A DNA stretch of 64,000 bases from Chrysomallon squamiferum (GCA_012295275.1 CM022676.1:9133586-9197585); one strand, 5' to 3'. Positions 28,309-41,119 are shown, counted from the first letter of the stretch. Notes: a model not told the origin generated them from the letters alone. Numbers and translations: made by a program.

Positions 28309-30670
28309 TGAAACTCAAAGCATTGTTTTATTGGTTTACACACACACAGACACTGAAACTCACAGCATTGTTCTGCTGGTTTACAACTGTACAGTTCAGC
28401 CTTGCAGTTTGACCAACAGGTTTCACCTCAGGCCAGATCTCATCAACAATGTCAGGGTCCTGGCCCTCCACTGAAAAACAAAAAAATGTGAAAAAGATTA
28501 AATAGGTGCTAAACATATGTGCTAAATGCAGGGTAAGGTGGGGCTAATTCTGGCCCCTAGTTTTCATTCAACCTCACCTACAGTTTCACAGACAAAAGGA
28601 AACAACAAAATGGAGTGAATAATGTGTAGTATATCTATTTCTGCTTCAAAATACACAAACACTACAAGCATAGTGCTTATATACTTTTGAAATGGGAACC
28701 AGATTAAAAATTGTTGTCAGGGGCCAGATTTGCCCCCGATTATTTGTGGTAAATCTGGCCCACCATTTTCAAGATGTATTTTGATCCTCAAATTTGTTGT
28801 ACTGGTTATTGCTATGTAATCATTGTTTACTGCTAATAATAATTAGTCCTAATCATAATACAAGTCAGATTCAAAACTTCAATCAACTAAACATCCTTGA
28901 CAAATATCACACAAGAATACAATATCTTTTCAAGTCTGCACCAGCTGGGATTTCGAGGTTTGTGCAAAGATCAAGACAATACCAATTTGGGCACCCGTCA
29001 CATCCTATGAACTCATCAGAATTCATTCCATCATCAACTCTGCCACAGAGTTCACATTTTTCTTGTGTATCTACTACATCTCTGTCTTCTAGTTCAGGCT
29101 CATCACCACCAATGTTTTCTTTGACTGCATGAACCAGTTCTGCTGTAGCATTCAAAGTGAACTGCCATTTTGATTTTGGTATCTTGTTCTGTTTTCTTTT
29201 GCCTCTCTCACCTTTGCTTGCTTTGCCTTAATCTTCTTCTTTGCCAATTCTTCTTCATACCTCTTGACACTTTCTTCTTCTGTCAATGCCTCATTATACC
29301 TAATCCTTTTGATTTTATTGGAAGTTTGACAACATGCCCCACCAGATGAACCGTGGACTTTCAATTGTTTCAAAAAACTTAAATAAAACTCAGAATGGAC
29401 TATATCAATGCCAAAACTATTGATTTCAACACCAAATATGAGGGCCAGAATTGCCCCAACTGGTGGAATAAAATATAACACATATTTCTTGACTAATTAC
29501 CACATGTTAATCAAGTTTCTTCTGCTGAACTTAATAACTGATTACATGTTTACCCATTACAACATATCACTAACCTTATGTCTATAGGACTAAAAAAATA
29601 ACACTCACTTCAGAAACTCAAAATGCACCTTTTTTTACAGCCTTGTTGTTTTCATTACTTTCATGGCCCCTAAACTTCACATGTAAATGGCTGATTACCT
29701 ACATACTTTGTTCTAATTAAAGATAGGAAGGTTCTATTTATATCAACAAAGTTCCAGAAATCTGGACTGAGCAGTATAGCAGCTGCAAGTCATAATATAC
29801 CTCTGGGGCCAGAATTACCCGATCTTACCCTATATCAAACAACTAGACTGGGATGCTCTAGTTTTAGTTCTAACTGTTCAGTAAAATTAAGTGGCTACCA
29901 ATTTGATAAAATTAAACATTTTCACTGAATGATGTTGATTCAGTTCAGAATTAAATCATAGTCTTTAGATCTAGGACATAGGTTTTCAGTCTTGGGGTCA
30001 CAAGATTGTTCTTGAGCAAGGGTATGTTTTAGCTTTTTTCAACTTGACTTGGAAGGAGGAATAAATAAAAACGTGTAGATAGGTTTGGGACCTGTCATAG
30101 TGAATACAGATTTATTTTGTTGTCGTCTTTGGTTGATGAAAATATGGTAACCATAGATATTACTGAATCCAAAATTTTCATTTGACATGTACTTTCATAA
30201 TTTATTTTTAATATTTAACTCAATACAACACAGAAGTGACAATAAATTAAAAACCTTTCTCTAGAGATTTTTAATGTCTTATTTTTGTTGCTAAAAAGTT
30301 TTTAAAAATAAAGTTAAATAATATCAATATAAATCAACGTTATACTGTGAATGTCACATAATTATGGCTGTCATTTTAAGCATAACAATTAATAGAATTA
30401 TATTTATTTTGTATTTGTCAATTAATTGCAATTAACCGTACATTAACCATTCTTTACGATAAATTCATTTACACGATTATATTTTCTTTGATAATATAAA
30501 AATCATTTGACCGCCATTTTGATCAGGAAACGAGTAACACAGACAGTGACTAAGATAATGTCGTGAATTTAAAGATTTGTTTTGAAATTGCAGACGATCA
30601 CAAAACGAATATCGTGCTTACCTGATATTACTGCCGTCAAAATGACGGCCGCAAACAACCATTTATCCAT
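24165..30670 (-). CDS. Lachesin, three Ig domains, GPI-type tail; apparent one-base frameshift
   Basis: Ig-superfamily adhesion protein. Exons on the minus strand: 30670-30622 (signal peptide MDKWLFAAVILTAVIS), 28470-28364, 27663-27413, 27105-26945, 26599-26398, 24940-24707 and 24304-24165. Ig1 has LNCTVVN and QDAGFYKCYV. Ig2 has LVCKATGIPHPNITWVR, then GGVYRCVADNN and RPPAQHLAQ, a run typical of lachesins. VGQAQNRRFHAKLECIV leads into Ig3, which ends DYTTYFCLAKNSKGENSA. The C-terminus is hydrophobic (SVFGYFTFLTIF), as in GPI-anchored members. Exon 3 is one base too long: its first part (VAWEHVNSSQPIS) and second part (VDWKYEISKRSKD) are in different frames, with the shift near 27,588-27,600. 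Without it the gene would be 380 aa. The shift could be a sequencing indel, a null allele, or a small intron that I did not recognise. Exon phases match the downstream paralogue up to Ig3. Confidence 0.88.
25010..25690. repeat. Nested repeats of (AAT)n plus a shared 60-bp block
   Basis: A block reading about gtttaatgatttaataattataggagaggaac recurs at roughly 25,028, 25,248, 25,432 and 25,540, increasingly truncated. Each copy is followed by (AAT)n and GATGATGATAATGTTAATGTT runs. It lies in the intron between lachesin exons 5 and 6. Confidence 0.85.
26610..26900. repeat. (GAT/AAT)n tract in a lachesin intron
   Basis: Imperfect GATGATAATGATAGT-type trinucleotide repeats followed by AAC and AAT runs. 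The reading frames here, rich in His, Met or Ser, are artefacts. Confidence 0.9.
27335..28200. repeat. (TA)n-rich region with inverted repeats
   Basis: (TA)n runs at 27,340-27,395 and several later. A near-palindrome has arms of about 40 bases at 27,728-27,770 and 27,787-27,830 (aaaagaatatgaatat against atattcatattcttttt). The motif attctgacagtatatat recurs near 27,945, 28,060 and 28,155. Most of it lies in the intron between lachesin exons 2 and 3. Confidence 0.8.
28530..29831 (-). mobile_element. DNA transposon remnant with about 27-bp inverted termini and a PHD-like ORF
   Basis: The left end reads agggtaaggtggggctaa... and the right end, read backwards, agggtaagatcgggtaa...; both finish in taattctggcccc. 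Related GGGCCAGAATTGCCCC-like motifs occur inside at about 28,721 and 29,441. Two overlapping minus-strand frames lie within: 29,481-29,152 with a highly charged segment (KRYEEELAKKKIKAKQAKV), and 29,155-28,907 with Cys pairs (CELCG, then GCDGCPNWYCLDLC) that resemble a PHD finger in which the usual His is Cys. Charged linkers followed by a C-terminal zinc finger are known at the end of some pogo/CENP-B-type transposases, so this may be the 3' end of such a gene with its catalytic core deleted. No clean target-site duplication is visible. It sits in intron 1 of the lachesin gene. Confidence 0.75.
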
Positions 30671-30915
30671 TGTGTCAATTATTTTCATACGTCCTACTAC
30701 TTCATCTGTGATTCATTTACCTGTACGGTGACCTACATACAGGTAGAAATGCAAAATGTTTTGGATTTCTCTTGTCACGTGACTGAATATTGTACAGGTA
30801 CCTAGAGCGAAGCGCAGCAAATGTTATAGTTCAGTTTGATTACTTTGTTTTGCGAGATTCGAGTACATACAAATGACGGAATAGGATCGAACGATAAATG
30901 CTGGTAGAGGTGTCT

Positions 30916-30950
<35 letters not shown>

Positions 30951-31644
30951 TGTAGTTATTGACTTTGTTTTGTTTTGTTTTTGCATCAAAAAGAGCTTAT
31001 GTTGTATATATGAACATAAGTATATCGAAATTTGTTTTGTTTGGTATGATATGGAAAGTTAAATATTCACATATGCCAAAATGTCACTAAAGTCTGAGCT
31101 TTTGTTGTAAATACACAATCACAGGCATATAAATATTATTAATTTTAATGCTACATCTACTACTATTACCATTTATTTACGCCTACTACTGCTACTAATA
31201 CTACTGCTACAACTAATACTAATACTGCTCCTATTACTACTACTATTATTACTGCTAAGACGACTACTACTACTTCTACTACCACTACTACTATAAACAT
31301 CATCTTCATTATCACCATCATGATTAAAAACGAGATAGAAATATTTAACTGTTATTATTACTTCCTTTTATTTATTTATGTTTTCTTAGGATATTAATGT
31401 TAATTATTTATTTTTCATTCCAGTCCTATTTATTTATTTTTATGTTACGTTGTGTTATGATATTTTATATTTTGCTCTTTTCTGTTTTTACAATGGTTTT
31501 CGTTATGCTCTGTTATGTTAATGTTATGTTATTTTATGTTATTTATCAATTATTGATTATTAATTAATGATTCACCGAAATACTTTAGAGTTTGTTAAAA
31601 TCGTTATAAAATAAAATTTAGTTTTACTATTATTAAGACTAGTA

Positions 31645-31677
<33 letters not shown>

Positions 31678-31776
31678 TTGTTGTTGTCGATGTTGCCACT
31701 ATTACCACTACAACTATTACTACTATTTTTAGTGCATACCTCTGTTACTACTACTACTCCTACTGCTACTACCAGC

Positions 31777-31807
<31 letters not shown>

Positions 31808-32802
31808 TGACTATGCTACTGCTAACACTATTACTACCAATAATAATAATAATAATAATGATAATAATAATGATGATGATGATGATGATGATGATAGTAA
31901 ATTAATGAATTAATTAATTAAACAATAACACAGACGAAATGATAAAAAGAAAATTTTTATTTTGCCAAAATATCATATACAAATACATAGTCTGTTATAC
32001 CAAACCAAAACTTGTACAGCTTTTTTTATAAACACAATATGTACAGAAAATATAAAACAAAAAATACAAAGACTATTCCAGAAAGGCAACATATTAAGTT
32101 ATTATTCTAAAAAATTTCTTTATTCTTTATTTAATTAATAATTATTGTTTATAAATTATAACATTCATACATTACATTAATTCTTAACTTGTTCAAAATA
32201 CCTTAAAAATGTGTTTCTCTATTTACATACTTTAAAGAATTATACAAAATAGTCTCCCTTGCTAATTGTCTGCCCAATATGAGGCTTTAGAAATCGGAGA
32301 AAGGTTATATGGCTTAATTTTCACTTCGGTCAACTGAATGCGTATTAGTAATGTATGTTGTGTTTTCTAATATATTGAGGCATCCATGTATGTATGTAAG
32401 TGTATGTGTGTATATGTGTGTGTATGTATGTATGTATGTATGTATGTATGTATGTATGTATGTATGTATGTATGTATGTATGTATGTATGTATGTATGTA
32501 TGTATGTATGTATGTATGTATCAAAACCCATTCGTAACGTTATTAGGTTTCTTTAGGAAACCGTTTTAGAAATATATATCCACCAAATGAACTGAAGCAT
32601 TATGAACACATACATACACAGATATACACATACACAAGCACACACACGCACACGCACACGTACACATACCTGAATGGAGAATTAAGTACGTTATTAAAAT
32701 TAAGAAGGAATTTCCTTGGTAGGTATGGCTTTATTTTCTTGTTAAGTACAACTGTATGTAATTAGACAGGTTTTCAAAAGTACAAACCTAAATAAGCAGT
32801 TT

Positions 32803-32880
<78 letters not shown>

Positions 32881-33309
32881 CCCTCTCGCTTTCCCTCCAA
32901 TAACAACTTCTCTCTTATTAACAAGCGAACTAATTAACATATTTTCTATATCCACCATGATTTTCATTTCTGCTAATATCATACACCATTAACAATTTAT
33001 TCGCTGTATTACACACCTATATATGATGCCTTTCTAGCGTGCTAAGTGATTCATCGGGAATTCAGCTGGTTAGCAGGTTAGCAGGTTAGCCGAGTCGTCA
33101 ATAGTCCCGTCCTCAGGTACTGAAACCTTCGCCGGACCAGGACCGTCAAACCTGGACTAAACTCAGTTCCTTCTGCGCCAGCCTCATAATACCGTTTTGA
33201 ATCAAAGTTAAGACTGCTGTTGCGAAATGCAGAACCTAAATCAAAAACAAACTCTGACCAAATATCGAATTTGTATGACAGTCATTAAGTAAAGCAAATT
33301 AAAGTAAAG
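30671..33309. other. Intergenic region with trinucleotide, (TATG)n and (CT)n arrays
   Basis: The segment next to 30,671 should hold the lachesin promoter. (TTTA)n is at 30,917-30,950, TAC/GCT trinucleotide repeats at 31,150-31,290 and 31,640-31,900, (TATG)n at 32,421-32,520, and (CT)n at 32,806-32,879. A GC-richer, non-repetitive patch at 33,040-33,210 includes a triple ggttagca repeat and is unexplained. The part close to 33,309 is probably transferrin 3' UTR. No gene was recognised. Confidence 0.65.
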
Positions 33310-36300
33310 TTACTGGGTAATATAAACCACAACTGGAAGCAAAATGACCTGTATAAAGGTCATTTTAAATGAGGAACAGGAACCTGAACATGCCAACAAA
33401 TCGACGGATTTTAGGGCCGCCAAATATTCCGGTCCTAGCCACTTCTCATAGTCTTGGTAATCTTCGTTAATTTTCGTTAGGCTCGTCGTCTCGTCGTCAA
33501 ACATCGTGTCTCTGCCGTTGCCTGGCGACGAGAACATGTTATACACCGTGCTTTCTTTGCCGAACTGCGCTTGGGCTTTGTTTAAAATGGCGAAGTAGTG
33601 ACGTCGATCGTTGCGGGGCTTATTTCCGGAGGTCACGACAGCGTGCGAAGGAACCCGAGCCAGGTTACACGATCTCCATTCGGAAACGGGTTTCCGCGAA
33701 CCGTCCAGACAGAGCAGCTCGAAATCTGACGAGTGCAGACCACGTGACCAGTTCTCTTGGCCTTTGCCGTCTGTGAAAGAAAGAACGGTGGAATGTTTGA
33801 CGAAGGTGACGTCAGCATTCTTTTCCACAAGACACCGGAAGGCGCCGCGGTAGCCGTAGAAAACGTTGTCGTCCGACCGCTGGCAGTTTTGCTTTCCTCC
33901 GCAAAGGTTGCAGAGATTTTCGGGGTTGCTTCCCCTTGGGTTGTACTTTGGATCGAGGGCTCCGGGGACGCAACTCTCTTTGAAAAATTGACCAACAGCT
34001 TCCGCAAGACCGCACGAGTATCTCGGAGCATGGATTGCGCCCCTTTCTATCAGGGTTCCTACTGGAATTACCCAGCCGCTCGTCTTACCTATACCTGTGT
34101 GACAGGACGTCTTACCTGAAAAGTAAATAAATAAATAAGTAAGTAAGTAAGAAAGTAAGTAAGTAAGTAAGTAAGTAGGTAAGTAAGTAAGTGAGTAAGT
34201 AAATAAATAAATAAAATAAATAAATAAGCAAATAAATAAATGATAAATAAATAAATAAATAATCTGATAATATTATCGGTTGTTATTTTAATTAAGATGA
34301 AGTCATGCAAGACCAAAATAGGTTTTAACTAATAACAACAACAACAACAATACATACATACATACATACATACATACAGTTCCATCCATCCATCCATCTA
34401 TGCGTATACACATACATACAAACATTTCACAATGATACACTAAAAAACATTTTATATACAAATATATACAAATATATATATATATATATACACACACATA
34501 TATGTGACCTTTTACCTTTTAAGGTGTTAATGTTAATTCGAGTATTTGACTTTCTCACCACGGCTACGGCCCAATAGCTAGATGAATCGTCTATGACGTC
34601 ACCATAATTTTCAGCTGCTATGGGGACAAGACTGTGATACCTGAAACAACAATAAACAGAGGAATGATTTGATCTATGATCTGAATGAAGGAAGATGTTG
34701 TGGTTATTGTAATATAATTCCTGAGACGGTTTGAGTTTCATATAACAACTCATTTTCGGCCGATAATTTTATGTTTACTTTATTATAATCATCATCATCA
34801 TCATCATTATCAGTATTATTATTATTACCACTGTTACTAATTATTATTATTAGTAGTAGTAGAGGTACTACTACAACTATTACTATTGTTATTATTATTA
34901 TTATTACTACTACTACTACTATTTTTGTTACTATTATTACTATTATTATTATTATTATTACTTTCTATGAATCAGCGTTTTACTCATTAGTATTGGTGAT
35001 GGTCTAGCATTGATGTCGTTGTTGTTGTTGCTGTTGTTGTTATAACACCAGTATTTGTAACAGCGGTTGTGGATGTGTTCATATCGGATCTGTTAATAAC
35101 TTACTTTCCTCCTGTATACAGATCAGCGCCATCTAGCGTCACCAGGTCAGCCTCGTTGTCTTCGATCATTTCCATGCAGTGTTTGTGTGATTTGGCGCTC
35201 ACGCACTCGAGTTTGTGCGTGATTCTGCGAGACGCCAAAGCGGCACTGAATTCTTGGCATTTGGATAATTCCGCCTCGGAAATGACGCACCATCTATCTG
35301 TGACGTTGCATGACGTGTACTTTAACAACGTGATCATGTAGCCTTTGTCTGCAAAGAGACACAACGATTTTGATTGGTTAATGATGATGATTATGATGAC
35401 GATGACGATGTTGATATTGACCAAGATGATGATGATGATATTAATAATTCTACTAATAAGGTAACGATGATATCGATGATGATGATAATTATGATTACGA
35501 TAACCACGTAAAAATGACGAAGACGATGATAACTGTGTAGATAATAATGTGAACATGACAATGTTTATTATAAATTAATGCTTCGTCATTAACACGAAAT
35601 TTAATCATTATCATTAATTAATTTATTTTATTGTATTTTATTTTTTACAGTTTTAAAATTTCATTTATTATTTATTGTTAAAGATCGTATAATATAATTA
35701 TGTCGTACAATATTTAATTTAAAAAAATCGCAAAAATTAACTTAATATCACAAACTATCCACTAATTAAACCAATCAGATTTCATTTCACATTTACCGTG
35801 GAACCATAATACGTCACCTAAATATTTATCGTACTGTTGCTGTGATTCGCCAACCGCGTACAACTTCTTAACTCCGTCACTGAAGATTAAATCAGTGCCG
35901 CCATATTTCGAAGAATCGAACATGTTAAAAGATATCGAAGATCCATTGAAGAGTATTGCCGCTTGTTCCAGCAGATGGCGCAGATCTTCCTCGTGACCGT
36001 GGGAATTCGCTGCTGACGTAGCTATGACGTCAGTGGGTCTCGTTGCCCAGAAACATGTCGCCCATTCGTCCACAAGTTTCAGAGAGCCGTCGGGACACAG
36101 CAGACGATAGTCTCCCTTGTTGATTGTCTCCCCTATGTCAATGAGGCTCTGAATGGTAGAATGTTTGAGAAAGGCGATGTCGCCTAGGTCGCGTTTCAGA
36201 CATTTGAAGGCCTCTTCGTAGCCGTTGTTGTGTTTTCCTGGCATGGGACACGAGTCGTCGGCGCAGAGAGAACAGACGTTGACAGGGTTGTCGCCTGAAA

Positions 36301-37473
36301 TAATCATAATAACAACAACAACAACAACAACAATAAAAATACTAATAAAGTGTAATATTATTAACAATAACAATGACGTTATTTATTTATTTATTTGTTG
36401 TTGTTAGTATTACTAGTACTATTATTACTGCTGCTATTGCAACTACGAGCATTACTGTAACTACAACTCCTACCACTTCTACTACTACCCCTACTACAAC
36501 TCCTATTACCACTGCTACTATTACTACTACTACTACAGCTACTACTACTATTACTATTTCTACTACTACTGCAGCTACTACTATTACTATTTCTACTACT
36601 ACTGCAGCTACTACTACTATTTCTACTACTACTATTACTATTTCTACTACTACTACTACAACTACCACCACCACTACCATTATTACTACAACGATACAAT
36701 AAAAGGATCAAGAGTAGCATAAATTATTTATTTTACTTTTTTTTTTTTACTTTTTTTTTTTTTTATAAATATCGCCTACCCTCGGGATTGAACTGACTAC
36801 TATAGGCTCCTGGGGCACAGCTCTGCTTAAAGAAAGCTGCGACGTTCTTGACGGTGTTGTCGCAGTCTCTCACCACCATGAGACCCATGGCTTGCAGGTT
36901 GGCTACGGGGACAGTCCACCCGACCGTGCGACCCACCCCGGTGTGACACGATTTCTTGTGATGCAAGTCTGTTAGCGTCCGTATAGGGCCGTCTGCTTTT
37001 ACCACCATCACAGCTTTGTACAGGAACGTTTCCGAGTTCAGATCTGCAAATAAATAATTTATTTACGTGTTTATTTGTTGTTGTTGTTTTCATTTTGTTT
37101 TTTTGTTTTATATAAAATTTATTTTATTTTATTTATTTATTAGTTTATTTAATTTTTTTTTATTTTATTTAATTTATTTATTTATTTTATTTATTTAGTT
37201 TATTTAATTTATTTATTTAGTTTATTTATTTAATTTATTTTATTTATTTATTTAGTTTATTTAGTTTATTTAATTTATTTATTTTATTTATTTATTTTAT
37301 TTATTTAGTTTATTAATTTATTTATTTTATTTATTTATTTCATTTGTTTGTTTGTTTATTGTTACCATCATCATCATGTTATCATTATTATTGTTACTGT
37401 TATTTTCCTTCTTTTTCATCTTCCTGTTATTATTATTATCATTATCATTATCATGGTTATGATTATGATTATG

Positions 37474-37532
<59 letters not shown>

Positions 37533-37717
37533 CATTATTATTATTATTATTTTAATCCTATATTAATCAGATTAAAACATTCAGGTCATTTTATTTGATT
37601 CTTGAGAAGTATATTTCATTCACATACATAAACATACACATATACACACACAAACACACGTACAGACACACACATGCACAGTTACACGTCAATATAAAAC
37701 ATAATTATACAAATATA

Positions 37718-37754
<37 letters not shown>

Positions 37755-40573
37755 CATATAGTGCCAACACTTATGCATGAATAAAAATGCTCGAGCGTGC
37801 TTGAACTCACACACGCACACGCACAATAATTATACTCACGCACATACACACGCACAGTTACGCACCTGTGGAGAAGGATTCTTTGAGAATCGGTTTCAAA
37901 CCAAAAACTTTGCCTGCAGCAAAAATATCTGTATCATCCAACCTCATCAAGTCAGCTTTTCCATCGCGAATCATCCGCATGCACTCAAATTTGTTTTTGC
38001 CTGGAGCCTAATAAATGAATGAATGAAAAAATAAGAAGGAATATAGAGTTAATGAATGAATAAATGAAAAAAAAAAGAAGAAAAAAATCAGTATATATTT
38101 GAATGAAATAATTATTGACTGATTAATGATTAATAAGCTTTTTAATTCTTTTTTAATGTTTTTAATTTTTTTTTTTTTTTTTTTTTTATTTTATCGTATG
38201 AATGAATTTTAGGCGAATACACAAATAATACAACAGCAGAAATATCAACAAGAAAAAAAATGAAATAAAGAAAGAAATAACGAAATTAAAAAAAAAAAAT
38301 TAACGAAACAGATAAACAAACAAACAAACAAATACATAAGTAAAGATGAAAGAAAATTTAAAACAAATGAAGAAAGACTGTAAGTATAAAAATAAATAAA
38401 GAGAAAGCCAGAAGGAAGAAAAGATGGAATGAAAGAAACAATGAATTAATGAAAAAAAAAAATAATAAAGAATAAAAATAAAAAGCAAATTCTTTTTATT
38501 ATATAACATATAGTAATGTCTATGATCCATTGATATTTTTATGGAAGATCTGAATAAGCAGTTTAAATTGGGCACGCTTGGGAAAGTATTAAAATATTTT
38601 TGAAAATAATTCCTGTTTCGTTGAAAAATGCAAGTCATTTTTTTTTAAACAAACCTGAACACATTCTTCAAGTCCCGTCAGTCCCACTTGATCAAAAGCG
38701 TTCTTCATTGCGTCACACTTTAACTTTTCAGCATCTGACGTCACACACCATCTCCCTGCGATTTAATAATAATAATAATAAATACATTCTTATTTCGTGA
38801 ACATACTAATATGCAGTGCTTTAATAATATGAAACGCAGCCAAATCAAATACATTTGCGGAGTTGTTAAATACACGGAATTAGAGGTCACAGGTTCAGTA
38901 CTAACCAGCGTGCCCTGTAGATAATTTGAGAATATCATACGAGTTTTCCCGAACATACAAAAGATCCACACTAAGGTAAATAATAAGTGTTTCTTCTTTC
39001 AATTAATAAATTTAAAATCTATAAAATGTTGAGATTTTGACGATATTTATACATTATTCATTAATTCCGTTTATTCGTTTTTATAATGACAGTCACGGAA
39101 ATGACCGAGAAGAGTCGAAGACAGTTTAACTGCCAACAACGGTTTTTGAATATCGAGACTAAAGCCGCAGGACAAATGAATTTTTTTTATTTTTTATTTT
39201 TATTTTTTTTCCCCACGATCGATAAACAAAATTAATGTCCTGAGTTTGAAAAGCAGTCAACAGGATACTGGGACAAAGTGTGAATTTACAAAATACACAA
39301 GTTATTGGTCTCCAAATTAAATTCGACGACATTTCGTTATTTGCAAGGTCGCTGTTGTTTAGTCGACAGAAAGAGCAGACGTGATTTCGTTGTGGCGCGG
39401 TTTTGTTGATCGACAAATGGAACGTGACCATGTCTTTCCTGTCAATCAAAAACGATGTAGCTAGCGTCAGTTTTATTTAACGCTTCTTTAATATTTTCTG
39501 ATATCATCTTTATGGTGATAATTTTCTTCTTCTTTTGTTCCTACTTTACATCTTCATTACTTTTTAATTTTTTAAAATTTCTGTTCCAACTTTCTTCTCA
39601 TGTTTTTTTTCCTCATATTTCTTCGTGTTACAAACATATTCACACTTTCTTCTGTCTTTCTGATTTCGATATAATTACACAGTACAGGCTAAAGCAAAAA
39701 AAAAAAAAAAAAAAACTAAACAAACAAAAAAAATTACATATGATCACGTAATGTATGTTAGACATCTGTATTTTAATTTTTAATTTTTTATTATTTTTTT
39801 TTTTACTGTTTTGTTGAAAAATCGTGAGAATATCTCACTGAAATAAACAGAGCAGAGTTCTTCAAAAACAAGATCAATCATACCCGTACAGAGTTTATAA
39901 CCATTTTTTAAAAACAACAGTAAAAACAATAACAATATCGTAATAACAAATTATATACCTCAAAAAGAAACAATGAATTTCATTTATAAAGAGTTTTAAA
40001 ATTGTGTTTATAGTCAAAATATGTAGCGGGGGGGGAGGGGATATAAATAAAATTTCCGTGACCTTTATTATTTTATGTAAATTCTTAAGATGTTTATTAC
40101 ATATTTTAATCCTAATACAACAGATGGTATCACTCCGACTTAGTTCATTGCTACTACTACTACTACTACTACTACTACAGTTTCTACTAATGCTACTACT
40201 GTTACTACTACTGCTACAACTATTACTACTCTTAGTACTACTATTATAATAACAACTAATACTGCTACTACTACTACTACTACTATTACTTCTGCTACTA
40301 CTACTGCTACTTCTATCACTATTACTACTATTACTACTGCAGCTACTACTATTATTTCTGCTACAACAACGACTACTAATACTACTACTAATTCTACTAA
40401 TACTAATCCTAATACTAGTAATTCTACTATATTACTACTATTGCTACTATTGTTATTGCTGGTAATACTATCATGGATATTAATAATAACAATACTAATT
40501 ATAATAATGATATTGCTTCTAATAATAGTAAGCAGTAGTAATACTAGTAACGATGATAATGATGATGATGATG

Positions 40574-40638
<65 letters not shown>

Positions 40639-40752
40639 TATTATAAACAAACATAAATATAAACCAGTTTATTACATACCTGAAATATGCGCCAGACTAA
40701 GTTGAAAAGTTACTAAAGAGAGAAGAAAACTTAAAACCCAACAGAAACCCAT
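33310..40752 (-). CDS. Two-lobed transferrin with a hydrophobic C-terminus, melanotransferrin-like
   Basis: Iron-binding transferrin, probably membrane-anchored. Exons on the minus strand: 40752-40680, 38755-38655, 38007-37866, 37043-36780, 36294-35797, 35348-35105, 34640-34516 and 34115-33310. They sum to 2253 nt, 750 aa, with consistent phases. A signal peptide (MGFCWVLSFLLSLVTFQLSLA) precedes the N-lobe (RWCVTS; RLDDTD; CHTGVGRTVGW; GYEEAFKCL) and the C-lobe (RWCVIS; TLDGAD; SYWAVAVV; CHTGIGKTSGW; GYRGAFRCL; PSHAVV). The tail ends in FIQVILLPVVVYITQ, which suits a GPI signal, as in melanotransferrin. By comparison with human transferrin, the N-lobe keeps Asp, both Tyr and the anion Arg but has Asp where the ligand His should be. 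The C-lobe keeps Asp, both Tyr and His but has Lys for the anion-binding Arg. Head-to-head with the collagen gene, 652 bases away. Confidence 0.93.
34120..34500. repeat. (AAGT/AAAT)n and short tetranucleotide repeats
   Basis: AAGTAAGT and AAATAAAT runs at 34,122-34,262, then CATA, CATC and (TA)n runs to 34,490, in the last intron of the transferrin gene. Confidence 0.9.
36300..36760. repeat. (ACT)n-type trinucleotide array
   Basis: Imperfect ACTACTATTACTGCT repeats fill 36,410-36,690, with (AAC)n at 36,310-36,332, in the intron between transferrin exons 4 and 5. The long Thr, Val or Ser reading frames here are artefacts. Confidence 0.92.
37100..37560. repeat. (TTTA)n and (ATT)n arrays
   Basis: Degenerate TTTATTTA covers 37,100-37,350 and (ATT)n covers 37,476-37,550, in the intron between transferrin exons 3 and 4. 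A (TA)n run is at 37,722-37,750. Confidence 0.92.
38760..40675. other. First transferrin intron
   Basis: About 1.9 kb intron. (ACT)n-type repeats occupy 40,150-40,450 and (ATT)n 40,578-40,640. A 96-codon minus-strand frame at 39,159-39,449 has two CxxC pairs but no other support. No exon was recognised. Confidence 0.7.
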
Positions 40753-41048
40753 ACTGGGCTACGTTTTTCAAAATTATGCTCCTGGTACTTTTAGGTGAAA
40801 GATGGTGCTGGGCGCGAAAAGTCGCGTGACTTTACGCGGGTGAAATATTCACGTTTTGTTTACGGAGTGAGAACGAGATTTGAGGTGTTCAAATACGTTA
40901 GAGCTGTTTGTCAATTTGACTTAGTTTCTCTCTCCGTCTCTCCTCTCTGTTTTAATCCCTTTGATCAATTTGTCACTTTTCCTCTCTCTTGTTTTAATTC
41001 TGTCTTTTCGCTTTCGCTTAATTCGCCTTTTCTGTCTGTTACTTTGTT

Positions 41049-41119
<71 letters not shown>

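Noticed and set aside
33611-34119. Plus-strand and alternate-frame ORFs opposite the last transferrin exon
   Set aside because: They are shadows of the GC-rich transferrin coding exon; the minus-strand frame has clear family motifs.
36373-36720. Thr-rich or Ser-rich mucin-like frames
   Set aside because: They come from an intronic ACT/AGT trinucleotide repeat inside the transferrin gene.
39159-39449. 96-codon minus-strand frame with two CxxC pairs (CSFC, CVFC)
   Set aside because: It lies inside the first transferrin intron, has no recognisable domain and no splice context; the Cys spacing may be chance.
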